The notes under the pieces were generated by a model. The model had not been told where the DNA came from, searched no databases, and saw nothing but the letters and a program-made list of their open reading frames with translations. The position numbers and the translations under genes are program-made. A stretch of 50,138 nt of DNA, taken from contig DASXKV010000061.1 of assembly GCA_036496605.1 (NCBI GenBank), positions 1-50,138 of the forward strand. The letters are read 5' to 3'. Numbering within the stretch: the stretch's first letter is position 1; every line of letters starts with the position of its first letter. Of this stretch, positions 42,971-50,138 are shown one piece after another. Origin of the DNA: Gemmatimonadaceae bacterium. GTDB taxonomy: Bacteria; Gemmatimonadota; Gemmatimonadetes; Gemmatimonadales; Gemmatimonadaceae.

Positions 42971-43648
42971 TCAGAATGGGTTAGCCGTGTGGCTCGCCCA
43001 GGACGTCTGCACCAGCTTCCCGTCCTGAATGGCGAATTGCACGTACGTGACAGCGTCACCCAGGGCACGAACACGTGTCACGAGCTGCTGTGGTTGTCCG
43101 TTCAGTGTCGCCGTCAACACGATCGTGTGTGGAGTTGGGAGCACTGCTCCGCGAAACAGCTCGTCGGCCGCACCGACGCGAAACGCCGTCCGCGCGGTAT
43201 CCGACACCGTCATCATCGTGGTGTTGGCGCCATCGATGGAAAGCGCTAAGCTGCCAACGCTCGGCGCCGCGACCGAATCCGCCGCAAACAACACCGAGAG
43301 AACCGTGCTCGGTTGCTTCTTGAGTGCTTCCGCGGCGAGAGCAAGCTGTCCATGCGTTGCGCCGACGAGCTGCTCGCTCACATAGAGCTGATCGCTCAAA
43401 TTGCGCAGCGCTTCCTGCTGCACGGCGACTTGTGCGTTCGTGATCAACAAAACGCGAGCAATGTTGGCGCGCCGTTGCGCTTCTTCGGCGACGAGCTGCT
43501 CGAGCGGCGTGCCCGCGGGTACCGCCGCCGTCATGCGTCTTGTCGTGTCGGAGGCGACGGGCCGTTGCGCTCGCGTCGTGTCCTGTGCGCGGAGGGCCGG
43601 TAACGCCATCCCCAGCGCCGTCAGCGCCATCAGCGCTTCTCGCTTCAT
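42971..43648 (-). CDS. Exported coiled-coil protein of unknown function
   Basis: 225 residues; I do not recognise the family. A signal peptide (MKREALMALTALGMALPALRAQ) is followed by a Thr/Ala linker, a helix-rich stretch (about 48-110, EQLVAEEAQRRANIARVLLITNAQVAVQQEALRNLSDQLYVSEQL) and a beta-rich C-terminal half. GAGAAGAG precedes the ATG. It is first in the run that includes both TPR proteins and the ExbBD genes (19 bp to the next start). The only shared trait with its neighbours is secretion, so its role in the complex is an inference from position. Confidence 0.75.
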   Translation of the reverse strand: MKREALMALTALGMALPALRAQDTTRAQRPVASDTTRRMTAAVPAGTPLEQLVAEEAQRRANIARVLLITNAQVAVQQEALRNLSDQLYVSEQLVGATHGQLALAAEALKKQPSTVLSVLFAADSVAAPSVGSLALSIDGANTTMMTVSDTARTAFRVGAADELFRGAVLPTPHTIVLTATLNGQPQQLVTRVRALGDAVTYVQFAIQDGKLVQTSWASHTANPF

Positions 43649-44099
43649 GCCGCTCTTCTCTCTGTGGCTCGGGTTTCCAGTGCGACTCGCGAGATCGCCG
43701 CGCTATGGCGGGCAGTTATGCGAGCTTGCGATGCACTCCCCATCGTCGCCACTCGTCTCCGCCCGGCATACTCGCGTTGCCTCGTGCTGCAGTCGCATCG
43801 CGACGACCGCACGTCGGTTTTGGGTAGAGCACGTTTTGTGCCTTGTACCGCCCGCCGCGGCCCCACCGCGTCGCTCGCACCAGAGAGAAAAAACCAGAGC
43901 GTTCTCGCGCCGCATCGACTCCTCAAATTCGTTGCCGCGACTCTCGTTACAGACTCGCTGTCGCTTCATCGAGCCGCCACCGGGTAGTTACTTTTCTGGC
44001 GACATACTCGGCACCACCGTGCACCGGCGATGCCGGAGGCGAATGCGCTCGAGGACTTCAGTCCGGGCCGCTAGTCGTACACCTCTTTCAAACACGCTC
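43649..44099. other. Divergent intergenic region, 451 bp
   Basis: This gap lies between the start of the long minus-strand operon and the plus-strand DsbA-like gene, so it should hold two divergent promoters. I see a run of A (43886-43891) and a T-rich stretch near 43985-44005 but no convincing boxes, no RNA gene, and no protein-coding frame. An open frame running through it belongs to the DsbA-like gene's reading frame and lacks a better start. Confidence 0.5.
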
Positions 44100-44822
44100 A
44101 TGGCCGCGCCGCTCAGATTTTTGGCCGCCGTTTCCCTCGCCGCGCTCGCCTGTCGCGGTGCCGATGCCGCACGCGGCGACTCGACACGCTTTCCCGCAAC
44201 TTCCGCAACGACAACGCCGGCCACGGCAGCAGCTGCGCGAGCACCGAGCGCGAGCTTGAGCGACTCCGTCAGTGCCCACGCCGACAGCGGCCGCATTCGC
44301 GGTAATCGCTCACAGAACGCTCTATGGATTATCGAGGCGAGCGACTTCCAGTGCCCTTATTGCAAAATGTGGCACGACTCGACCTACGGTCCTCTGGTCC
44401 GCGATTATGTCGCGACGGGAAAGGTCGTGCTCGCTTATCTGAATTTCCCCCTGCGACAGCACCAGAACGCGATGCCCGCGGCCGAGGCAGCAATGTGTGC
44501 ATCCGTCCAAAACAAGTTCTGGCCAATGCACGACGCGCTGTTTTCGTCGCAGCAGACTTGGGAGAATCTTCCGAACGCGATGCCGGCATTCGATTCGCTC
44601 GCCGCTCGGCTTGGCGTCGCGATGCCCGCCTGGAGGGATTGCGTCTCGCACCACCTCACACGCCCGTTAATCGAAGCGGACTATGCGCGTAGCCAGTCCG
44701 CTGGCGTGGCGTCGACACCTAGCTTTTTTGTCGGCGATCAGCCGCTCGCTGGATTCGAGCCGTATTCTGCTTTCCGGCGAGTAATCGAGGCCCAACTCGC
44801 AAAGCGGGGCGCGTCACACTGA
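44100..44822 (+). CDS. DsbA-like thiol-disulfide oxidoreductase, exported
   Basis: 240 residues from ATG 44100. Signal sequence MAAPLRFLAAVSLAALAC, in which the cysteine at 18 may be lipidated though the box (AALAC) is not ideal. A Ser/Thr/Ala linker follows, then a thioredoxin fold of the DsbA/DSBA_2 type: IIEASDFQCPYCKMWH with active cysteines C85 and C88, the LNFPLRQHQNAMPAAEAAMCA helical insertion, and the cis-proline in VASTPSFFVGDQPLAGF. The family forms or shuffles disulfides in exported proteins. Possible clients nearby are the WCxxHxWCP protein and the two AgmX-type domains with paired cysteines. It is 27 bp upstream of waaA. Confidence 0.88.
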   Translation: MAAPLRFLAAVSLAALACRGADAARGDSTRFPATSATTTPATAAAARAPSASLSDSVSAHADSGRIRGNRSQNALWIIEASDFQCPYCKMWHDSTYGPLVRDYVATGKVVLAYLNFPLRQHQNAMPAAEAAMCASVQNKFWPMHDALFSSQQTWENLPNAMPAFDSLAARLGVAMPAWRDCVSHHLTRPLIEADYARSQSAGVASTPSFFVGDQPLAGFEPYSAFRRVIEAQLAKRGASH

Positions 44823-44849
44823 CAACCGCGTCCGCCTAACGCGAGCGGC

Positions 44850-46151
44850 GTGCATCCCGCCCTCCGGCTCGGCTACGAGGGCAGCGCCCGCCTCGCGCGA
44901 CTTGGCGCGTCGCTGGCGAACCTCTTCCCGTCGAGCGACGCGAAGGCACTCCGGGCCCTGCGGGCACGAAGAGGGATTATCGGTCGCTATCGCGATTGGG
45001 CTGCGACGCATCGCGATCCCTCGCGGCCACTGCTTTGGACGCATGCGCCTTCCGTCGGCGAAGGGCTACAGGCGCGGCCTGTTCTCGAGCTCATGCGGAA
45101 GAGGCATCCGGATGTGCAGCTCGCCTTCACGCACTTTTCGCCGAGTGCCGAAGCATTCGCGCGCTCACTCGACGTCGACTTTCGGGATTATCTCCCCTTC
45201 GATGCCGGAACCGATATGCGTGCAGCGCTGGATGCGCTTCGACCAACTGCGCTCGTGTACGCGAAGCTCGACGTCTGGCCGACGCTGAATGCTGTCGCGC
45301 ATGCAAGGGAAATACGACTCGGCCTCGTCAGCGCGACTCTCTCGCCGAATTCGTCCCGTCGCTCGCGCCTGGCCGCCGCGTTCCTTCACGACGCGTATGC
45401 CATGCTCGATGCCGTTGGCGCGATCGACGACGCCGATGCGGCGCGTCTCGCGGAGCTTGGCGTGCGGCGAGACGCGATCGCGATCACCGGCGACACGCGC
45501 TACGACCAGGTGTGGCAGCGCGCGCAACGCGTCGATCGTGGTTCTCCGACCGTGTCGCACCTTGCTTCCGAGCGACCGACCCTGGTCGCCGGCTCGACCT
45601 GGCCGGCTGATGAGAGAGTTCTACTCCCTGCCTTTGCCCGAGTCCACCTCCGGTCGCCGCAGGCGAGACTCATCATCGCACCCCACGAGCCGACAGCCGC
45701 GCACCTCGCACCGATCGAATCCTGGAGCCGAGCCGAAGGCTTTCGCCTCGATCGGCTCGACACCGCCAACCCTTCGACCGACGTCGTCCTCGTCGATCGC
45801 GTCGGCGTGCTCGGCGATCTGTACGCGCTAGCCGACCTCGCCTTCGTCGGCGGCGGCTTTCACGCGGCGGGATTGCACTCGGTCCTCGAGCCAGCGGCGT
45901 TCGGTGCTCCCGTGCTCTTCGGCCCATGTCACGAGGGAAGTCGCGATGCGGTGTCACTCGTTGGTGAGGCGGGCGGGCGCTCCGTCGCCGATATTGGCTC
46001 GCTCACGGAGGCGATCACTACCTGGGTAGACGATCCGGCCGCACGCGCTATCGCTGGGGCGAACGCGCTCAGCCTGGTGTCCAGTGGCCTTGGCGCCGCG
46101 GAGCGCTCGCTGCGCGTCGTCGAATCGCTCCTCGGTGGCGCGTATGCCTAA
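44850..46151 (+). CDS. waaA: 3-deoxy-D-manno-octulosonic acid (Kdo) transferase
   Basis: WaaA (KdtA) adds Kdo from CMP-Kdo to lipid A precursor at the inner membrane, so it shows the organism makes a lipopolysaccharide. 433 residues, GTG start. Seen: THAPSVGEGLQA (H65 to E71, the acceptor-side HAxSxGE motif with the general-base glutamate E71), LGLVSATLSPNS, AITGDTRYDQVW, VAGSTWPADERVLLPAF, and the CMP-binding LADLAFVGGGFHAAGLHSVLEPAAFGAPVLFGP. YAKLDVWP replaces the usual METELWPN-type segment. The stop overlaps the convergent GGDEF/EAL gene's stop by 4 bp within a CCTAACG heptamer. Confidence 0.93.
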   Translation: MHPALRLGYEGSARLARLGASLANLFPSSDAKALRALRARRGIIGRYRDWAATHRDPSRPLLWTHAPSVGEGLQARPVLELMRKRHPDVQLAFTHFSPSAEAFARSLDVDFRDYLPFDAGTDMRAALDALRPTALVYAKLDVWPTLNAVAHAREIRLGLVSATLSPNSSRRSRLAAAFLHDAYAMLDAVGAIDDADAARLAELGVRRDAIAITGDTRYDQVWQRAQRVDRGSPTVSHLASERPTLVAGSTWPADERVLLPAFARVHLRSPQARLIIAPHEPTAAHLAPIESWSRAEGFRLDRLDTANPSTDVVLVDRVGVLGDLYALADLAFVGGGFHAAGLHSVLEPAAFGAPVLFGPCHEGSRDAVSLVGEAGGRSVADIGSLTEAITTWVDDPAARAIAGANALSLVSSGLGAAERSLRVVESLLGGAYA

Positions 46152-46153
46152 CG
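46147..46153. repeat. CCTAACG heptamer forming two opposite stop codons
   Basis: One of 29 copies of CCTAACG/CGTTAGG in the window. This copy supplies TAA for waaA on the plus strand (46149-46151) and TAG for the GGDEF/EAL gene on the minus strand (46150-46148), so two convergent genes end on the same heptamer. Confidence 0.9.
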
Positions 46154-47782
46154 GCGGACGGCGGTGAGTGCCGGCGGTGGCGCATGCGATGGCCGGTGCA
46201 GAAAAAACCCCTGGACGAGATGCACGCCGAGCTCTTTCACCGCCTTGAACTCCTCCGCGCGCTCGACGCCCTCCGCGATCACCTTCGCCCCGTGGTCGTT
46301 CGAGAACTTCACCATCGTCTCGACCAGATTCTGCTTGATGAAGTTCGTATCGATGCCATTGATCAACGAGATATCGAGCTTGATGTAATTCGGCTCGAGA
46401 TTGGCGATCGACCCCAGGCCGGCGTAGCCGCTGCCGGCATCGTCGACGGCAAAGCGGAACCCGACTTCGCGAAAGGCTCGTAAGCGTTCTCGAAACTTTG
46501 GATAGTCCTTGATCGCCGTGCGCTCCGTGATTTCGATGACGACGCGCTCCGGATACTTCACCTCGTTCTCATTGAACGCGGGATCGTTGAAGTCGTGCGG
46601 ATCGACGTTGAGGAACAACAGCTCGCCCGGCTGGAGGTGCGTATCCATTCCTTCGATCGCACGGCTCCGGCACAGTCGGCTCAGCTCCCACACCAGGTCC
46701 GCCTCAGCAGCGACGTCGAACATCACTTCGGGCGATCGCAGACTGCGCATCACGCCGCGCGCGAGCGCTTCGTACCCGTAGATCTCCTGCGTCTCCGTGA
46801 CGACGATGGGATGGTAATCGATATACACGCCACGTTCGCGCAGGCTGGCGCGCAGATCCGCGACGCGCCGGGCGCGATCCCGCTCCTCGATGCTCCGCGC
46901 CGCCTTTGCCGCCTCGCGAATACCACGGTAGATGAGTCGTTCGAGACGGACCTTCGGATTGTAGTAGACGTGCGATCGGCCTACATAGATGTCGAACAGC
47001 GCCGCGATGTCGTCGCCGTGCTGCGCCTCGATGCGCCCGGCGACGTGGCGCTGCAATCGCGCCACCATATCGGTGATCTCATTGTCGGTCGCGGCGGCAA
47101 CGCCAGCCGCCGGAACGTGGAAGAAGATGAAATCGTCGTCGTTGGTGAAGCTCACCATCAAGCGCGAGTTTCCCGGCGCAGACGTATCGTCGAGAAACTC
47201 GCGCACCGCCGCCGATGTCGTCTCCAGGACGGCGTCCAGCTTCTCCCAACCGTAGATCTCTTCGATCTTCGAGTAGCGCACGAAGTTCAGATAGAGCACG
47301 ACGAGCTCGCCCCGCTCTTTGAACAACGCGCGTGATCGCTCGATCATCACCGGCAGCGTCGGCAGGCCGGTCATCGCATCGTGCAGCATCTCCTCGTATT
47401 CGACGCGCTCGACGCGGTCGGTGATCGAGGCGCCGGTAAGCGTACCGCGGTGAACCGCCGAGTGAATCCGCGCCGAGACTTCGTCCGGCGTCGCCGGTAG
47501 GCGATACCATTCCTCCGCCCGCAGCTCGACGGCACGACGTCGCGCGGTGTCGTCGACGCAGCCAATAATGACTGGGATTCCACTAGCGTGCGCGCGTTCG
47601 GTCGCTGTGCGCAATAACGTTGGGTCGGTCGTGACCACCAGCAACGCCCGAACGCCTTCCGTCCCGATCGCGTCGAGCAGCCGCGCCGCGTCGGCGTATT
47701 GCACAGTCCAGGATTCCAGCTGCCCAACGGCGGCGGTGATGGCCGGGTCGTCGCTGTCAGTGAGGAGGATGAAATCGCTCAT
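46148..47782 (-). CDS. c-di-GMP phosphodiesterase with degenerate GGDEF and intact EAL domain
   Basis: 544 residues. An N-terminal receiver-like region (about 1-115) has a TDSDD acid pocket but lacks a clear phospho-site lysine, so it looks pseudo-receiver. A diguanylate-cyclase-type domain (about 130-305) has FTNDDDFIFF where GGDEF should be, so synthesis is unlikely. The EAL domain (about 315-530) keeps every landmark: YGYEALARG, LFLNVDPHDF, VIEITERTAI, FAVDDAGSGYAGL, YIKLDISLI, VIAEGVERAEE and LVQGFFLHRP. It should hydrolyse c-di-GMP, possibly tuned by the degenerate domain. It starts 18 bp after the response regulator stop, so the two form a signalling operon. It has no membrane segment. 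Confidence 0.9.
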   Translation of the reverse strand: MSDFILLTDSDDPAITAAVGQLESWTVQYADAARLLDAIGTEGVRALLVVTTDPTLLRTATERAHASGIPVIIGCVDDTARRRAVELRAEEWYRLPATPDEVSARIHSAVHRGTLTGASITDRVERVEYEEMLHDAMTGLPTLPVMIERSRALFKERGELVVLYLNFVRYSKIEEIYGWEKLDAVLETTSAAVREFLDDTSAPGNSRLMVSFTNDDDFIFFHVPAAGVAAATDNEITDMVARLQRHVAGRIEAQHGDDIAALFDIYVGRSHVYYNPKVRLERLIYRGIREAAKAARSIEERDRARRVADLRASLRERGVYIDYHPIVVTETQEIYGYEALARGVMRSLRSPEVMFDVAAEADLVWELSRLCRSRAIEGMDTHLQPGELLFLNVDPHDFNDPAFNENEVKYPERVVIEITERTAIKDYPKFRERLRAFREVGFRFAVDDAGSGYAGLGSIANLEPNYIKLDISLINGIDTNFIKQNLVETMVKFSNDHGAKVIAEGVERAEEFKAVKELGVHLVQGFFLHRPSHAPPPALTAVRR

Positions 47783-47800
47783 TCCACCTCGGCCGCACCA

Positions 47801-48202
47801 CTACGACGCCATCGCACTTCGCATTGCCAGGTTCCGCTGCACGGTCGTCGCAAGGGTCGGCAGATCGAATGGCTTTTCGACGTAGTCGTCCGCGCCCAAT
47901 TGGAGCGCTTCGCGCTTGTCTTCCCATTCTCCAAGCGCAGTCACCATCACAATCCGAACGCTCTTTCCGAGCGTGGGATGCTGCTTCATGATGCGACACA
48001 CTTCCCAACCGTCCCGGCCGGGCATCATCACATCCAGCAGCACGAGCGCGGGCTTCACCGTCTCGAACAGCGCCAGCGCCTCATCGCCATCGTGCGCGAC
48101 CGTTATCGGATATCCGCGAATCTCAAGATACTGACGGATGATCTCCGCGTTATCGTGATTATCGTCCACCACCAGTATCGGTGGCAAGTCGGTGTCCCGC
48201 AT
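47801..48202 (-). CDS. Single-domain CheY-like response regulator
   Basis: 133 residues. Receiver domain with acidic pair D13 and D14 in ILVVDDNHDN, phospho-acceptor D57 in LVLLDVMMPGRDGWE, T88 in MVTAL, and conserved lysine K110 in DDYVEKPFD. No output domain, so it signals by protein contact. ATG at 48202 begins MRDTDLPPILVVDDN; a longer open frame upstream to 48469 runs into the neighbouring barrel gene and lacks similarity. It is followed by the GGDEF/EAL gene, the likely output. The partner histidine kinase is not in the window. Confidence 0.92.
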   Translation of the reverse strand: MRDTDLPPILVVDDNHDNAEIIRQYLEIRGYPITVAHDGDEALALFETVKPALVLLDVMMPGRDGWEVCRIMKQHPTLGKSVRIVMVTALGEWEDKREALQLGADDYVEKPFDLPTLATTVQRNLAMRSAMAS

Positions 48203-48278
48203 CTGTTCCGCGGCTCGAGGACCATCATGGCGAGCCAAGGCGCCCGCACACCCATGAGGAGGGCAAGATGCAAGCCAC

Positions 48279-48938
48279 CTACCGCCCTCCACCGATCGCG
48301 TAAGACAGCGCAAAACCGAACGCGGTACCCGATGGCTTGCCCGACTCCGCGCTCTCGCTTGGGCCGAATTCGATGCCGAGCGTCGCGCCAATCGATGAAG
48401 TAATTCCGAAATCGAGTCCGACGGCGCCCCTGAAGACGCTTGCACTGCCTGCTCCGCCGCCACGGCCAACCGCCTCGTAGACCGGTGAGCCGTATATGGA
48501 AAGCCCGTGATTTCCGCCGAGTCCGATGCGGTAGCCCACGGTCGCGCCGAGCGGGATCACGGATTTGGTGGTTGAACTATCTATCCCTCCGCCGGATAAA
48601 CCACCGTAGCCTGCAAACAGACTCAACCCGAGACTGCTCTCCTCGCTGAGGAGCGGAATGTTGAGACGGACTCCATATGCGGTTCTGGTGGGTGAGCCCG
48701 ACCGCGTCTGGGCCCCGATACCGCCGCTGAACTGAAATCGAGCCGATCCCGGTGCCCACGCGCCGGCCGCCGCGAAGGACGACGCGCTGCCGAGTGAGGC
48801 GAAGTCGACCGCGGCAGTGATCCCGGGATTCGCGAACGCGTTTTGGAGCAGCGGAGTGCCCGGTATCTGTGCCCTCGCGTTTGGAGAAAGCGACGCGAAC
48901 AGCAGAGCCGCGGCGACGGTTTTTGAAATGGAGGGCAT
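48279..48938 (-). CDS. Outer-membrane beta-barrel-like protein
   Basis: 219 residues from ATG 48938. Signal peptide MPSISKTVAAALLFASLSPNARA. The mature part is Gly/Ser-rich with alternating hydrophobic strands (TAYGVRLNIPLLS, SLGLSLFAGYGG, IPLGATVGYRIGLG, HGLSIYGSPVYEAVG, ATLGIEFGP, TAFGFALSYAIGG), typical of an eight- to ten-stranded barrel, ending near an aromatic region. No named family is recognised. An upstream open frame to 49094 adds 52 residues without leader character. It is divergent from the plug protein gene; 182 bp separate their starts. Confidence 0.75.
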   Translation of the reverse strand: MPSISKTVAAALLFASLSPNARAQIPGTPLLQNAFANPGITAAVDFASLGSASSFAAAGAWAPGSARFQFSGGIGAQTRSGSPTRTAYGVRLNIPLLSEESSLGLSLFAGYGGLSGGGIDSSTTKSVIPLGATVGYRIGLGGNHGLSIYGSPVYEAVGRGGGAGSASVFRGAVGLDFGITSSIGATLGIEFGPSESAESGKPSGTAFGFALSYAIGGGR

Positions 48939-49120
48939 GACAAGGATCCAAGCTGAGGTCGCAGCGTCAAGGCAATGATCGTGCGCCAAGATCCAGTACC
49001 GTACTGTTTCAGGTCCCTCTCGCTTTCGGCTCTCCTTGACAAAAGCCGGTCTCTCCTCAGTCTCAACCTGAGGAGGGACGGCACCAGCCCACATCTAACC
49101 TGTCTCACGCGGGAGTCGTT

Positions 49121-49903
49121 ATGCAGACGACGTCGAACATGCCCGCGGTGCGCCGAACCCGCGTTGCCGGCTGGCACGTGGCGTCAATCGTTGCGGCTGT
49201 AATGCTGTGGTCGGTGCCAGTCGCTGCGCAGAAAGGAAGGGTGACCGGACTCGTGCGCGATTCGGCCGGCGCTCCGCTCCCCGAAGCGGACGTCAGCATT
49301 ACGAGCGCGCACATTTTGACACGCACCGACAACTCCGGCGCGTTCGTTCTCTCCCGCGTCGATCCCGGACAAGCCGAAGTCTCAGTGCGGCGACTCGGCT
49401 ACGTGCCGCGAAGTGTCCAGGTCGACGTGAAGCCTAACACGAACGACACCCTCGTTGTCGTCATGATGGCGCAGGCGCTCGAGCTTCCCGGCGTCGACAT
49501 TAACGATCACACCAGGCGCCACATGCTCTGGATCGAGGACTTTTACCGCCGGCGCGCGACAGGCATCGGCGGCACCTTCTTCACGCGCGATGATATCGAA
49601 GCCCGCCACGCGTCCCGGCTCAGTGACGTCCTTCGAGACGCGCCGGGCGTGCGCTTCGTTCGCTCACGCGGTGGCAGCGGCATTCGTTTCGACTCGCCAG
49701 CCAACTTTCGCCGCGATTGCCTGCCGCAATACTTCGTCGACGGCCAGCGCGTTCCGAACCTCGAGGTCGATGACTTCTCGGCGCGCGACATCGAGGGTGT
49801 TGAGCTCTACGCTGGTCCGTCGAGCACGCCGACGCAGTTTCAGCAGGGCGCCGTGAGCTCGTGTGGCACCGTCGTCATCTGGTCCCGCGTCCCGGGCACG
49901 TGA
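49121..49903 (+). CDS. Exported carboxypeptidase-regulatory-like plus TonB-plug domain protein, paralogue 2
   Basis: 260 residues. Signal peptide to about residue 37 (VASIVAAVMLWSVPVAAQ), carboxypeptidase-regulatory-like domain (about 39-120: GRVTGLVRDSAGAPLPEADVSI, SGAFVLSRVDPGQAEVSVRRLGY), then a plug-like part (about 150-255: RDDIEARHASRLSDVLRDAPGVRFVR, RDIEGVELYAGPSSTP, SSCGTVVIWSR). It matches the 1478-2272 protein domain for domain, including a cysteine pair in the plug and an ending in IWSR/IWTR. GGGAG lies 5 bp upstream of ATG 49121. No barrel follows: the stop is clean and 21-bp array B begins 80 bp later. Function unknown. Confidence 0.8.
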   Translation: MQTTSNMPAVRRTRVAGWHVASIVAAVMLWSVPVAAQKGRVTGLVRDSAGAPLPEADVSITSAHILTRTDNSGAFVLSRVDPGQAEVSVRRLGYVPRSVQVDVKPNTNDTLVVVMMAQALELPGVDINDHTRRHMLWIEDFYRRRATGIGGTFFTRDDIEARHASRLSDVLRDAPGVRFVRSRGGSGIRFDSPANFRRDCLPQYFVDGQRVPNLEVDDFSARDIEGVELYAGPSSTPTQFQQGAVSSCGTVVIWSRVPGT

Positions 49904-49983
49904 GATCGATCGCCTGGAGCGTGTTTACCTGGCCATGTGAATGAAAATCGGGGTCAGCGAAGGCGTCGTGCGCCGCCGAAATC

Positions 49984-50138
49984 GCGGTCGTGTCGGGTGA
50001 AGCCGCGGTCGTGTCTTGTAAAGGGGCGGTCGTGTCGAATCAAGCCGCGGTCGTGTCATGCGAAGCCGCGGTCGTGTCGTGTGCAATCGCGGTCGCCTCA
50101 TGCATGGGCGCGGTCGTGTCACACATTGCCGCGGTGCA
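49984..50138. repeat. 21-bp tandem array B, running off the window
   Basis: Seven complete units and the start of an eighth occur every 21 bp from 49984, with no indels. Each starts with an almost invariant 11-bp core GCGGTCGTGTC (one unit reads GCGGTCGCCTC) followed by 10 variable bases often ending AAGCC. The period and the one-turn-conserved, one-turn-variable design match array A at 6742-7203, though the core is different. The array is open in several frames, as expected when the unit has no stop and is a multiple of three. It continues beyond the window. Confidence 0.9.

Noticed and set aside
43401..44099. Upstream extension of the DsbA-like gene
   Set aside because: The added residues are Arg/Ser-rich noise over the antisense of another gene and the intergenic gap; the signal peptide begins at 44100.
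49925..50122. Minus-strand open frame through array B rich in TRPRL heptads
   Set aside because: Product of the stop-free 21-bp unit; no start context and the array runs off the window.
1..50138. tRNA, rRNA or insertion sequences
   Set aside because: No cloverleaf, rRNA segment, transposase or terminal inverted repeats with target duplication were seen.

Overview
The window is a GC-rich stretch of a Gram-negative bacterial chromosome. An Lpt/Kdo-type outer membrane is implied by waaA (Kdo transferase), three SusC/SusD-type TonB-dependent transporter pairs, several lipoproteins and an ExbB/ExbD cluster. High GC combined with SusC/SusD families and many small exported proteins fits Gemmatimonadota best. 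This is an inference from gene content and style, not from a marker gene search.

Layout. (1) 1-6659: dihydrolipoamide acyltransferase (E2), then a minus-strand barrel-less TonB-plug protein, then a tight lpdA-lipB-uvrD operon. E2, E3 and the lipoyl transferase together supply and service a lipoyl-dependent 2-oxoacid dehydrogenase. (2) 6742-7203: 22 exact-length 21-bp units that run into the 3' end of a membrane-anchored aminopeptidase gene. (3) 8465-15754: a housekeeping run dnaE-accA-ricT-metG, closed by a bidirectional terminator. (4) 15838-30470: three tandem minus-strand susC-susD operons, at least two of them followed by a strong hairpin; no sugar-degrading enzymes accompany them. (5) 30819-33718: TPM-domain protein, nucleotidyltransferase-like protein, a lipoprotein with an AgmX/PglI-like C-terminal domain, and LemA. 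(6) 33901-43648: a likely single operon of about 9.7 kb coding for an exported coiled-coil protein, two large TPR proteins, a small exported protein with a duplicated WCxxHxWCP motif, ExbB, two ExbD proteins and a TonB-like protein with the same AgmX/PglI-like domain. (7) 44100-48202: DsbA-like oxidoreductase, waaA, and a response regulator plus degenerate-GGDEF/EAL pair. (8) 48279-50138: an outer-membrane barrel protein, a second barrel-less plug protein, and a second 21-bp array that runs off the window.

How they may work together. The ExbB/ExbD/TonB-like complex could energise the SusC transporters, but its two large TPR partners and the AgmX-like domain also recall Myxococcus Agl/Glt-type force-transmitting machines. 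The most unusual non-coding signals are the two 21-bp arrays, in which about one helical turn is conserved and one turn varies, and a heavily over-represented heptamer CCTAACG (29 hand-counted copies on both strands) that supplies stop codons for five genes.
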